Positions 1 to 6,261 of a DNA stretch of 17,965 nt are shown here, piece after piece; the stretch's first letter is position 1, and the number at the start of each line of letters is the position of its first letter. The DNA is from Patescibacteria group bacterium. GTDB taxonomy: Bacteria; Patescibacteriota; Minisyncoccia; Phycocordibacterales; UBA12088. The stretch lies in contig WFWM01000015.1 in the NCBI GenBank assembly GCA_015491145.1, forward strand, positions 1 through 17,965, read 5' to 3'. Both the position numbers and the translations under genes were made by a program. The notes beneath the pieces are model-generated. The model did no database searches and was not told where the DNA came from. It was given only the letters and a program-made list of their open reading frames with translations.

Positions 1-1
1 G

Positions 2-1417
2 CACAGTATGGTCGACTGGGAGATCGCCCAACGTCACGATCTCCCTCTCGTGCAGGTCATCGACGAGCGGGCCCGAATGACGGAACAGGCAGGACCGTTG
101 CTCGCTGGAAAGAAGGTCAGTGAGGCACGAGAAGCAGTCGTGGCGTGGCTTCGAGAAAAAGGTCTCCTTGAGCGGGAGGAGCGCATCACCCACAACATCG
201 CCCGGGCTGATCGCACAGGAGGTGTGATTGAACCACTCCCGAAGGAGCAATGGTTTGTTGCGGTTACGAAGCCTTTCGTGCTGGAGCGGAGTGAGATACC
301 CGGCGTCCCTACCGGAGAGCTGATTACCCTGAAGGACCTCATGCGGCTTGCGGTGGAGAAAGGGGGGGTTCGCATTATTCCTGAACGGTTTGAACGCGTC
401 TACTTCCACTGGATCCACAATCTTCGTGACTGGTGCATTTCACGCCAAATTTGGTTTGGGCACCGCATTCCCGTGTGGTACTGCGTGAGCGCCACGAACC
501 CTTCGTGCCAACAGCCGATCGTGCAGGTAGACGCTCCCGACCGCTGCCCACACTGCGGTGGCGAGGTCGTGCAGGATCCCGACACGCTCGATACATGGTT
601 CTCTTCTGCTCTCTGGACCTTCTCTACCCTTGGCTGGCCGGACGCGTGGGACTTCACAAAGCAGCAACCAAAACCAGGCACAGACCTTGCCCTCTACCAT
701 CCAACCACCGTCCTCGAGACAGGATACGACATTCTCTTCTTCTGGGTGGCACGAATGATTCTGATGAGCGGTTTCCATCTCGGGCAAATACCGTTCCGAT
801 CTGTGTACCTGCACGGCCTCGTGCGCGACGAGAAAGGGCGGAAGATGTCGAAATCGCTCGGCAACATTATTGATCCACTCGATTTGATTGAAAAGTATGG
901 TGCCGATGCCGTTCGCCTCTCCCTCGTCGTAGGGGTTGCGCCGGGAAATGACATCAAGCTTTCGGAACAGCGGGTGAAAGGGTACAAACACTTTGCCAAT
1001 AAAGTGTGGAACATTGCCCGCTTCATCCTCGAGCGTACCGAACCGTTTCCGACCGACACTCTGCTCGCCAAGGAGGAGCAAGAATTATCGAGGGAGCGCG
1101 ACGCACTCATAGCCTCTGTCACGGAAGACATAGAGGCGTTCCGCCTCCACCTTGCCTCAGAAAAGCTCTACCACTACACATGGCACCGTCTCGCCGACGA
1201 AATCATTGAGGAGAGTAAACCAATTCTCGCTGGAGGAGACACACAGCGCGCTGCCTCACGGGCACGATTTCTCCGCGAGACACTCTCAGTTATTTTGCGG
1301 GCGCTCCACCCCTTTATGCCTTTCGTGACAGAAGCTATATGGCAGGAAGGGAAATTAGGTGACAAGCGAGCCCCTTGGATTATGGTTGCCCCTTGGCCTA
1401 CTCCAGAAGTAGCGTAA
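2..1417 (+). CDS. valS: Valine--tRNA ligase, C-terminal part (5' end outside the window)
   Basis: Class I aminoacyl-tRNA synthetase that charges tRNA-Val in the cytoplasm. The frame is open from base 2, so only the last ~470 residues are present; the HIGH motif and most of the editing domain lie upstream of the window. Seen here: the end of the editing domain, the IEPLPKEQWFV stretch, the NLRDWCISRQ..FGHRIPVWYC block, a zinc-ribbon-like CPHCGGEV followed by DPDTLDTWFSS, GYDILFFWVARM, and the KMSKS loop at 842-856, then the helical anticodon-binding domain. These blocks separate ValS from IleRS and LeuRS. The Cys pair usually preceding the IEP block (as in HCDRCGTVIEP) is missing, reading ARADRTGGVIEP. 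The protein stops at WPTPEVA, directly after the anticodon domain, so the C-terminal coiled-coil arm of typical bacterial ValS is absent. PrsW starts 22 nt downstream on the same strand. Confidence 0.95.
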   Translation, partial: HSMVDWEIAQRHDLPLVQVIDERARMTEQAGPLLAGKKVSEAREAVVAWLREKGLLEREERITHNIARADRTGGVIEPLPKEQWFVAVTKPFVLERSEIPGVPTGELITLKDLMRLAVEKGGVRIIPERFERVYFHWIHNLRDWCISRQIWFGHRIPVWYCVSATNPSCQQPIVQVDAPDRCPHCGGEVVQDPDTLDTWFSSALWTFSTLGWPDAWDFTKQQPKPGTDLALYHPTTVLETGYDILFFWVARMILMSGFHLGQIPFRSVYLHGLVRDEKGRKMSKSLGNIIDPLDLIEKYGADAVRLSLVVGVAPGNDIKLSEQRVKGYKHFANKVWNIARFILERTEPFPTDTLLAKEEQELSRERDALIASVTEDIEAFRLHLASEKLYHYTWHRLADEIIEESKPILAGGDTQRAASRARFLRETLSVILRALHPFMPFVTEAIWQEGKLGDKRAPWIMVAPWPTPEVA

Positions 1418-1439
1418 GGGGGAGAAGGCACCGCTCCGT

Positions 1440-2189
1440 ATGGAAGGAGGAGTCGTTGCTGCCGCAAAGCCTCTGCTCATGGCAGCCGGCGCAGGACTCG
1501 CGCCAGCGCTCATTTGGCTCTGGTTTTTCCACAAGCAAGATGCCCATCCAGAACCCCGTCGCATCATCTTCCTCGCATTCCTCGCGGGCGCTGTTTCTAT
1601 CGTGCCTTCACTCGCGCTCGAACGACTCGTCCTTCCCTTCACCACCACCGACGCTGGCGCTATCACCGCCGCAACGCTCGCTGCGTGGGCAATTATCGAA
1701 GAGTGGATGAAGTGGTTTGTGGTTTGGAGCTTCGTGCTCTGGCGGAGGGCCGTCGATGAACCGATCGACATTCCGCTCTACCTCATCACCGCCGCTCTCG
1801 GATTTGCCGCCGCTGAAAATGCCCTCTTCCTCCTTCGTCCCTTCGCAGACGGATGGCTTGGCCTCGCTTTCTTCCAAGGGAGTATGCGCTTCCTTGGTGC
1901 GACGCTCCTGCATGCGCTTGCAAGTGGAGCGCTCGGCGCCTTCCTCGCACTTGGCACCCGCCGTCCCCGTCCATACCAACGCCTCCTCTCTGCAGGCGGT
2001 ATGGTTGTGGCGGTGACGATTCACTTCATCTTCAACCTTGCGCTCCTTTCCATCTCCAACCTCTCTCCTCTCCTGATATTCGCTGCTGTTTGGGTCACCA
2101 TCCTTTTGCTCCTTGCGGCGCTTGAGTATGTGCAACGATCCCCTCTTATCAACAAGCCGATCCGACGGCGTGTGGTATACTTGCGGTAG
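1440..2189 (+). CDS. PrsW-family intramembrane protease-like protein
   Basis: A 249-residue polytopic membrane protein. The family signatures are in order: EEWMK at residues 87-91 (EExxK), FAAAE at 122-126 (FxxxE), His158 in LLHALASG and His195 in IHFIFN. These match the conserved glutamate and histidine motifs of PrsW (MEROPS M82), which in Bacillus subtilis performs site-1 cleavage of the anti-sigma factor RsiW. HKQDAHPEPRR after the first helix is also typical of the family. Function by homology is intramembrane proteolysis; the substrate cannot be told, and no sigma/anti-sigma pair lies in the window. The ATG at 1440 is the only ATG near the N-terminus, because the frame is closed by a stop at 1410. 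A purine run (AAGGGGGAG, 1416-1424) lies about 15 nt upstream, too far for a good Shine-Dalgarno. It is probably co-transcribed with valS. Confidence 0.85.
   Translation: MEGGVVAAAKPLLMAAGAGLAPALIWLWFFHKQDAHPEPRRIIFLAFLAGAVSIVPSLALERLVLPFTTTDAGAITAATLAAWAIIEEWMKWFVVWSFVLWRRAVDEPIDIPLYLITAALGFAAAENALFLLRPFADGWLGLAFFQGSMRFLGATLLHALASGALGAFLALGTRRPRPYQRLLSAGGMVVAVTIHFIFNLALLSISNLSPLLIFAAVWVTILLLLAALEYVQRSPLINKPIRRRVVYLR
2173..2181 (+). promoter_or_regulatory. Extended -10 promoter for the hsp20 gene
   Basis: TGGTATACT matches an extended -10 element (TGnTATACT), lying within the last codons of the PrsW-like gene. No convincing -35 is seen. The expected start of transcription is near 2188, just before an ATG at 2190 that opens a short frame ahead of hsp20. 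The same motif occurs upstream of the glutaredoxin gene (4663) and the DUF4446 gene (16551). Confidence 0.55.
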
Positions 2190-2216
2190 ATGATCGTTAG
2201 CCGATGTCAGCGGTAA
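2190..2216 (+). CDS. Possible 8-residue leader ORF upstream of hsp20
   Basis: An ATG exactly 8 nt after the TATACT -10 opens a frame MIVSRCQR that ends in TAA at 2214-2216. The last A of this stop is also the A of an in-frame hsp20 ATG at 2216 (TAATG), a geometry seen in termination-reinitiation. An alternative hsp20 ATG at 2204 lies inside the mini-ORF in another frame. It is supported only by geometry and may be chance. Confidence 0.25.
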   Translation: MIVSRCQR

Positions 2217-2779
2217 TGCATTTCCCTATGGCACGCCAATCCTTTTGGAGCCGACTCACGAGTGCATTCGATGAAGAGGAGGCGGCTCCTCAACTTCCTG
2301 CGCAAGAGAGCAACGCCTATTCTCCCGTCCCCTCAGGGCAGTGGGATCCGCACCACGATGATCATTCTACCGCCTACCGCCATCTGACGCCGGCAGAGGG
2401 GCAGCAAGCCCTCTATGCTCCTGCCACCAGCCAACCACAAGAAGAGGAGGAAGGTGAGTTGAGCGTTGACCTCTACGACACCCCCGACGAACTCATTATC
2501 AAGGCGATTGTGGCGGGAGTGAAGACAGACGACCTCGATATTGCCGTATCGCGAGATATTGTAACTATCCGCGGAACGAGACCGGCAGGAAAGGAGGCGG
2601 AGGAAGGAACGGTGCTCTTGCAAGAGGTGTTCTGGGGAACATTCTCCCGCACGCTCACCCTTCCCTCTGAAATTGACATTGAGGGGGCACAGGCGCTTGT
2701 GAAAGATGGTGTCCTCACGCTCCGGCTCCCCAAAATCGATAAGAATCGACAACGGAAGATTAAGGTGAAGACGGTGTAG
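2204..2779 (+). CDS. Small heat-shock protein (Hsp20 / alpha-crystallin family)
   Basis: An ATP-independent holdase that binds unfolding proteins and passes them to disaggregases; clpB lies in the same window. The alpha-crystallin domain runs from about residue 86 (ELSVDLYDTPDELIIKAIVAGV) to the signature GVLTLRLPK near the end. The C-terminal IKV is an I-x-I/V motif of the kind that links sHSP dimers into oligomers. The first ~80 residues are acidic and rich in Gln, Pro and Ser, so probably disordered; that is long for the family. Three ATGs are possible starts (2204, 2216 and 2228) and none has a clear Shine-Dalgarno; 2216 would couple to the mini-ORF stop and 2228 would begin at MARQSFW. 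An extended -10 lies just upstream. The gene converges on the isomerase gene with about 25 nt between them, and no CIRCE-type repeat was seen. Confidence 0.9.
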   Translation: MSAVMHFPMARQSFWSRLTSAFDEEEAAPQLPAQESNAYSPVPSGQWDPHHDDHSTAYRHLTPAEGQQALYAPATSQPQEEEEGELSVDLYDTPDELIIKAIVAGVKTDDLDIAVSRDIVTIRGTRPAGKEAEEGTVLLQEVFWGTFSRTLTLPSEIDIEGAQALVKDGVLTLRLPKIDKNRQRKIKVKTV

Positions 2780-2804
2780 GCAAGGAAGCGACTTGCATTG
2801 ATGA

Positions 2805-3809
2805 TCAAGAGCGCTCGGGGCGGCTTCCACGCTTCTCTCTCTTTAGCTCTGTTTTCAACGCCTGAATGAGTGGCACTGAGAAAGGGTCAACCCGACGCGC
2901 TCGCGCGAGCATAAGGCTCACCCACATTCCAAACCACACCACCCCCCATACACCTGCCGGATACGCAACGCGCCGGGTCTCCACCCCCCTTTCCTGCAGC
3001 ACACGCTCGAGAAAGGCGAGGCGGAGAGAAACTCGGTGGCTCACATTCGTTGGAAGGAGGATGAGCACGGCAAGGTTCTCAGGAGGGATAGCCCACACTG
3101 CAGGAGGTGTATCGAACCCTTCCATTTCATTGTGGTTGATCTCAGGCACCTCTCCGCTCCATGCGAGCGTCTTTCCTGTCTCATTGAGGAAAATTTTCCA
3201 GAAGTACGCTACAGATCCATAGGGGCTGGGCGCATAGCAGGCGACCACCTTTCCGACAAGCGCCGAGGCAAGACGATTTGCTTCCTCTTGGAGAGAGGCA
3301 ACATTCTCACGCTGCAGTGTCTGCCCCGCCTCAATGAGTGCTTCCTGCACATCGTTCCACCCGCAGAGAGCAGTAAGCGCCTGGGCGCTCCACCCGACCG
3401 CAACACGCGGCTGCACTTCCTCTGATTTCGGGAGTGTCACGAAGGGAACATTGTGGTGCTGCGCGAGCGTAAGGAGCCTCCCGCCCGCGCTTACCACCGC
3501 AAGCGGCAACGTTCGCTGCCTCCCCTCCTCCCACGCGCTCAATACTTCTTCCGTCTCTCCCGAGTAGGAGGAAAGGATGGTGAGATCGTAGTGGGCTGCC
3601 CATGGGGGAACCCCATCGCTGCTCCAGACGCGAATCTCGCGCTCATCCCCTCCTTGGGCAAGTAGGCTCCCAAGCAGATCCGCCGCAAGGTGTGAACCCC
3701 CCATGCCACACACCAATACTCTGCGGACGGGAGTGGCGTGGGAAAGATCTTGTGGTCTCTGCGCCTTCCATTGGAGTTGCAAGGGGAATTGCCGAAGTGC
3801 CGTCTCCAT
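2805..3809 (-). CDS. Bifunctional phosphoglucose/phosphomannose isomerase (SIS domains)
   Basis: Interconverts glucose-6-phosphate or mannose-6-phosphate with fructose-6-phosphate, feeding glycolysis and sugar-nucleotide synthesis in the cytoplasm. The 334-residue length fits the archaeal/bacterial PGI-PMI family. Visible motifs are the first SIS phosphate loop GMGGSHLAADLL (from residue 35), SSYSGETEE (from 80) and PEINHNEMEGF (from 222). Glu210 and His226 are 16 residues apart, the same spacing as the catalytic Glu203 and His219 of the Pyrobaculum enzyme, so the active site looks intact. The ATG at 3809 is preceded 7 nt upstream by TGGTACAGT, a weak extended -10, so the message may be leaderless. 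The gene is divergent from the prepilin gene, with about 25 nt between start signals, and convergent with hsp20. Confidence 0.9.
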   Translation of the reverse strand: METALRQFPLQLQWKAQRPQDLSHATPVRRVLVCGMGGSHLAADLLGSLLAQGGDEREIRVWSSDGVPPWAAHYDLTILSSYSGETEEVLSAWEEGRQRTLPLAVVSAGGRLLTLAQHHNVPFVTLPKSEEVQPRVAVGWSAQALTALCGWNDVQEALIEAGQTLQRENVASLQEEANRLASALVGKVVACYAPSPYGSVAYFWKIFLNETGKTLAWSGEVPEINHNEMEGFDTPPAVWAIPPENLAVLILLPTNVSHRVSLRLAFLERVLQERGVETRRVAYPAGVWGVVWFGMWVSLMLARARRVDPFSVPLIQALKTELKREKRGSRPERS

Positions 3810-3816
3810 CCGAAAT

Positions 3817-3825
3817 ACTGTACCA
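3817..3825 (-). promoter_or_regulatory. Candidate extended -10 for the isomerase gene
   Basis: On the minus strand the bases read TGG then TACAGT, ending 7 nt before the ATG at 3809. The -10 hexamer matches only 4 of 6 consensus positions, but the TG extension and the distance to the ATG agree with stronger examples in this window. No Shine-Dalgarno precedes the ATG. Confidence 0.35.
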
Positions 3826-3826
3826 T

Positions 3827-3832
3827 AGGAGG
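3827..3832 (+). promoter_or_regulatory. Strong Shine-Dalgarno (AGGAGG) before ATG 3836
   Basis: AGGAGG followed by GCT and an ATG at 3836 is the best ribosome-binding site seen in the window. The frame it opens (MLQHLFPLLLSRIQ...) closes at a TGA at 3917-3919 in the present sequence. It would enter the prepilin frame if one copy of the adjacent 22-bp tandem repeat were removed. The site therefore argues that 3836 is, or was, the prepilin start. Confidence 0.5.
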
Positions 3833-3856
3833 GCTATGCTGCAGCATTTATTTCCC

Positions 3857-3900
3857 CTTCTCCTCTCTCGCATCCAACCTTCTCCTCTCTCGCATCCAAC
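3857..3900. repeat. Perfect 22-bp tandem duplication at the 5' end of the prepilin gene
   Basis: Two identical, directly adjacent 22-bp copies (3857-3878 and 3879-3900), each starting CTTCTCCTCTC and ending CGCATCCAAC. Since 22 is not a multiple of three, the extra copy shifts the reading frame between the ATG with the strong Shine-Dalgarno (3836) and the prepilin body. Confidence 0.95.
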
Positions 3901-3915
3901 GCGGCAGAATCATCA

Positions 3916-4472
3916 ATGAAAAGCAAAAGGCTTTTACCCTTATTGAGCTACTCATTGTGGTGGCTATTGTCGGTATCCTCTCCACCGTTGTCTTCACCTC
4001 CGTGCAGAATGCACGCATAAAGGCGAAAGCAGCGAAATTCATCAGCGACGCAAAGCAAATTGAAAAAGCGTTTGCAATGTGGGCTATCGATGAAGGGAGA
4101 ACCACTTGGTGGCACGAGGATACGTGGGGCGCTCCCACTGACGAACCGGAAATTGACTGGCTCATAGCGAATACCCCTTTCGGATCTTACCTTTCCGGGA
4201 GCGCCTCTATTGAGACAAACCACTACGTCTATGATAATGACGGCGACACATTTGATACAGACGGCGACGGATGCGCCGATGCAATGCCATGGCAAGGCGT
4301 GTTCCTCAATGTGTGGGATGCGTCTCTCCTCGAAGTCATCCACCGTGTCGATGAAGTAGTGGATCGCGGAGATGGCCCTACCTGTGGGAAAATCGTATGG
4401 GACCAAAATGGCCAGGGCGGCTACTTCATCGGCTATCGCTTGGGAAACAACTCGCAGGATATGCCCTTCTAA
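3916..4472 (+). CDS. Type IV prepilin / type II pseudopilin-like protein, 5' end frameshifted
   Basis: The frame carries a textbook class III prepilin signal, KQKA then FTLIELLIVVAIVGIL, with Glu at +5 after the predicted peptidase site and a ~20-residue hydrophobic helix. The helix is followed by a polar C-terminal domain. An Asp-rich stretch, YDNDGDTFDTDGDGCAD, looks like a calcium-binding loop, as in GspG-type pseudopilins. The product would be cleaved by a prepilin peptidase and assembled into a pilus or pseudopilus. No in-frame ATG lies near the signal; the nearest (3738) is deep inside the opposite-strand isomerase gene. Two single-event repairs restore a start: removing one 22-bp repeat copy (start 3836), or adding one A to the A-run after ATG 3916, giving MKKQKAFTLIEL. 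The coordinates given begin at ATG 3916; the readable frame runs from 3918. No pilus assembly genes are nearby. Confidence 0.75.
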
Positions 4473-4520
4473 GCAACAACGGGCGAGCCACACGCCGACC
4501 TCCGGAGGCTCTCACTCCTG

Positions 4521-4593
4521 TGCCTGGGGTCGGACTCGAACCGACGACGCCGGGCTCTTCAGGCCCGCGCTCTACCAACTGAGCTACCCAGGC
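4521..4593 (-). tRNA. tRNA-Phe (anticodon GAA)
   Basis: Minus-strand cloverleaf with acceptor GCCTGGG/CCCAGGC, T8-A9, D-arm GCTC...GAGC, anticodon stem CGGGC/GCCCG with loop CTGAAGA (anticodon GAA), and T-loop GGTTCGAGTCC. The discriminator is A. CCA is not encoded; the next bases are CAGGAG, so CCA must be added after transcription. Confidence 0.95.
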
Positions 4594-4603
4594 AACTTTT
4601 TGG

Positions 4604-4632
4604 ATTGTACCGCAAGGAAAGCCGAGATGCAA
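4604..4632 (-). promoter_or_regulatory. Promoter of tRNA-Phe
   Basis: On the minus strand, TTGCAT (4627-4632) and TACAAT (4604-4609) are separated by exactly 17 nt. The predicted transcription start falls about 4 nt before the first base of the tRNA (4593), as expected for a short tRNA leader. Confidence 0.55.
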
Positions 4633-4662
4633 AGCAGTATTATTCCCGACCGCCCAGCCTTC

Positions 4663-4671
4663 TGCTATACT
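4663..4671 (+). promoter_or_regulatory. Extended -10 promoter for the glutaredoxin gene
   Basis: TGCTATACT matches the extended -10 pattern seen before hsp20 and the DUF4446 gene. It lies 54 nt upstream of the glutaredoxin ATG, giving a leader of roughly 45-50 nt, unlike the leaderless arrangement elsewhere. No clear -35 is present. Confidence 0.5.
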
Positions 4672-4725
4672 AGTTGCGCCGGTCGATATTGCTTACCCGC
4701 ATCATTTTCCATTGCCTTGTGTCCT

Positions 4726-4968
4726 ATGCAAGTCGTCATCTACACTTCCCCCACTTGCCACTTCTGCCATATGGCAAAGGAATTCTTTGAAGCGAACAAC
4801 ATCGCCTACGAGGAACGCGATGTGAGCAACCCTGAGTACGCCCGAGAGATGGTGGAGCGCAGCGGTCAAATGGGGGTTCCCGTTATCTTCATCACCCCGG
4901 AAAACGGAGAAGAGGAAATGGTCGTCGGGTTCGACGAACCTCGCCTGCGGGAACTGCTTGGCGTGTAG
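4726..4968 (+). CDS. Glutaredoxin / NrdH-redoxin-like protein
   Basis: A small cytoplasmic thiol-disulfide oxidoreductase of 80 residues, one thioredoxin-fold domain. The start MQVVIYTSPTCHFCHM gives strand 1 and a CHFC active site (Cys11 and Cys14). GQMGVPVIFI contains the cis-proline of the fold, and VVGFDEPRLRELL is the usual final strand and helix. Length and motifs fit glutaredoxins and NrdH-type redoxins, which reduce disulfides such as those of ribonucleotide reductase; which of the two is not clear. The frame is open much further upstream, across the tRNA-Phe region, but homology begins exactly at ATG 4726, so that start is chosen. No clear Shine-Dalgarno is seen. A perfect 15-bp hairpin ends the unit 18 nt after the stop. 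Confidence 0.85.
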   Translation: MQVVIYTSPTCHFCHMAKEFFEANNIAYEERDVSNPEYAREMVERSGQMGVPVIFITPENGEEEMVVGFDEPRLRELLGV

Positions 4969-4985
4969 CGTATCCTCCTGTCCCC

Positions 4986-5020
4986 CACAAAAGCCGTGCG
5001 CCCTACGCACGGCTTTTGTG
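4986..5020 (+). terminator. Perfect 15-bp hairpin terminator after the glutaredoxin gene
   Basis: The arms CACAAAAGCCGTGCG and CGCACGGCTTTTGTG are exact reverse complements around a 5-nt loop (CCCTA). The A-run in the left arm and T-run in the right arm give an intrinsic-terminator shape on the plus strand, and also on the minus strand. It insulates the glutaredoxin gene from tRNA-Arg, which begins 16 nt later. Confidence 0.85.
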
Positions 5021-5035
5021 GTAGGGTAAAGCCGA

Positions 5036-5110
5036 GCCCCCGTAGCTCAATGGATAGAGCGGCTCCGTCCTAAGGAGACGATGTGGGTTCGACTCCTGCC
5101 GGGGGCACCA
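5036..5110 (+). tRNA. tRNA-Arg (anticodon CCT)
   Basis: Cloverleaf with acceptor GCCCCCG/CGGGGGC, T8-A9, D-arm GCTC...GAGC, anticodon stem GCTCC/GGAGA with loop GTCCTAA (anticodon CCT, reading AGG) and T-arm GTGGG TTCGACT CCTGC. The top pair of the anticodon stem is a G-A mismatch. Unlike the other two tRNAs in the window, the 3' CCA is encoded (5108-5110). Confidence 0.93.
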
Positions 5111-5123
5111 CGCAATATTATTC

Positions 5124-5144
5124 CCTTCTCATTCAACGAGAAGG
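5124..5144 (-). terminator. Small hairpin at the end of the thioredoxin gene
   Basis: On the minus strand, CCTTCTC and GAGAAGG form a 7-bp stem around a 7-nt loop that overlaps the stop codon of the TlpA-like gene. The following sequence is AT-rich (GGAATAATATT) without a proper T-run, so termination is only possible. Confidence 0.35.
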
Positions 5145-5731
5145 TGCTCCTTGGCGATTCCCTCAAGCACTCGCAGCAAAGTTGCGGAGGAGGTGACGCC
5201 GTAGTCTTGGTAACGAACGATTCCCTCACGGTCAAGCACGTAGGTGATTTCAAACCGTCGCAACCGAAAACGATTAATGAGCTCCTTGCCGCCTCGCGTA
5301 TCCGCGTACCACCACGGCGGCTTGAGCGTCGAGGCAAACTCTCTGATAAACGCAGGGGTATCCCGCGGATCAATATCCACCGTGAGGAAGATGACTCCCT
5401 CGTCCTTCCACACCTCATAGACCGGTCGGAACTCCCTCGCTTCCATTGCGCAGGTGGGACACCACGCTGCCGCTGAGGTAATCACCACCACTTTTCCACG
5501 AAGTTCGTCACTCGTAAGTGTCGTGCCGTCGATGGTGGTGACCCGAAATTGTGGAGCACGCTGCCCTACCTCCGTACCCACGTCGTTTCGACTGACTTGC
5601 TTCCCTGCGCCGTGCTGTCCAACTACCGCACCGGCGATACCTCCCAACATAACGAGGAAGATACCTATCCCTCCAGCAACAAGTATGGCCGTTCGCTTGT
5701 GCTGACCTTCGAAAAATCCTGCCTTCCTCAT
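5129..5731 (-). CDS. Membrane-anchored TlpA/ResA-like thioredoxin
   Basis: Thiol-disulfide oxidoreductase with its redox domain outside the membrane. Residues 14-39 form one N-terminal transmembrane anchor. The thioredoxin fold follows: GQRAPQFRVTTIDGTTLTSDELRGKVVVITSAAAWCPTC, with the active site at Cys91 and Cys94, then VIFLTVDIDP and the conserved FEITYVLDREG with the expected core strand. At 200 residues it fits the TlpA/ResA/peroxiredoxin-like AhpC-TSA group. The ATG at 5731 is preferred over an upstream TTG (5749), because it sits 2 nt after the stop of the preceding gene. It is the last gene of the arsR-merA operon. A role in supplying or removing electrons at cysteine pairs of the neighbouring membrane protein is an inference from position. 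Confidence 0.8.
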   Translation of the reverse strand: MRKAGFFEGQHKRTAILVAGGIGIFLVMLGGIAGAVVGQHGAGKQVSRNDVGTEVGQRAPQFRVTTIDGTTLTSDELRGKVVVITSAAAWCPTCAMEAREFRPVYEVWKDEGVIFLTVDIDPRDTPAFIREFASTLKPPWWYADTRGGKELINRFRLRRFEITYVLDREGIVRYQDYGVTSSATLLRVLEGIAKEHLLVE

Positions 5732-5733
5732 AC

Positions 5734-6261
5734 TCAGCCTACGAGGCAATCACGGCACACCCCTGCCACCTTCCGCGCGCTCCCCCATAGGCCTCCAACC
5801 ACCAGCAGTGTTGCAACCCACACGACGAAGGATTGATGCTGGAGAAGGAAAAAGGCGCTCCCTGCCCCAAGGAATCCCAGCAAGGAAAGCACACAGGAAG
5901 AGCAGGCAGCCGTCGCCAGCAGACCGCCAAGGAGCGCGGAGACCACACCAAGCCCACCTTCTGCAGCCGTGCGCATATGCCACCGACGATGCCGAAGAAA
6001 GAGAAATAGCTGCATCACAGTGAGAAGGCTCGCCGCTGCAGCGAGTATGCCGATGAAAGCGTAATCTTGCCAACGAAGGAGTTGCAGCTGAAAGGAAAGG
6101 GTGTTGCCGGGAGTGAGCCACACCGGCACAAAGAGGTAGGCAGCAAGAAACACCAACCACAACGCCACACTCAGGGCAAGAAATGCCCTATCAGCCAAGA
6201 CAATTCGGATGCCTTGCCACAACGCTCGCGCCTCCCGTGAGAACAAAGGAAACATTTTCAT
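5734..6261 (-). CDS. Four-TM membrane protein with two CxxC pairs, possible metal transporter
   Basis: A 175-residue membrane protein with four hydrophobic segments (about 26-48, 66-90, 104-133 and 137-160). The third carries ACSSC (Cys120 and Cys123) before VLSLLGFLGAG, and the C-terminus carries CRDC (Cys169 and Cys172). The LLATAACSSCVLSLLGFLGAG stretch resembles the cysteine-pair helix of MerT (TSSCCVLPLVLVLLGI...), and MerC also has four helices with a membrane cysteine pair. I cannot assign it to one known Mer family. The ATG at 6261 overlaps the merA stop as ATGA, so the two are translationally coupled, and the TlpA-like gene starts 2 nt after its stop. Given those neighbours, uptake or relay of Hg(II) or another soft metal to the MerA-like enzyme is the likely role. 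A cysteine-based electron-relay protein is an alternative. Confidence 0.55.
   Translation of the reverse strand: MKMFPLFSREARALWQGIRIVLADRAFLALSVALWLVFLAAYLFVPVWLTPGNTLSFQLQLLRWQDYAFIGILAAAASLLTVMQLFLFLRHRRWHMRTAAEGGLGVVSALLGGLLATAACSSCVLSLLGFLGAGSAFFLLQHQSFVVWVATLLVVGGLWGSARKVAGVCRDCLVG

Noticed and set aside
4499..4508. Palindrome CCTCCGGAGG between the prepilin gene and tRNA-Phe
   Set aside because: A 10-bp perfect palindrome is too short for an intrinsic terminator, has no T-run, and is not unusual in GC-rich DNA.
4372..4725. Upstream extension of the glutaredoxin frame to ATG 4372
   Set aside because: It would overlap the prepilin 3' end and the tRNA-Phe gene, while glutaredoxin homology starts exactly at ATG 4726, where a promoter precedes it.
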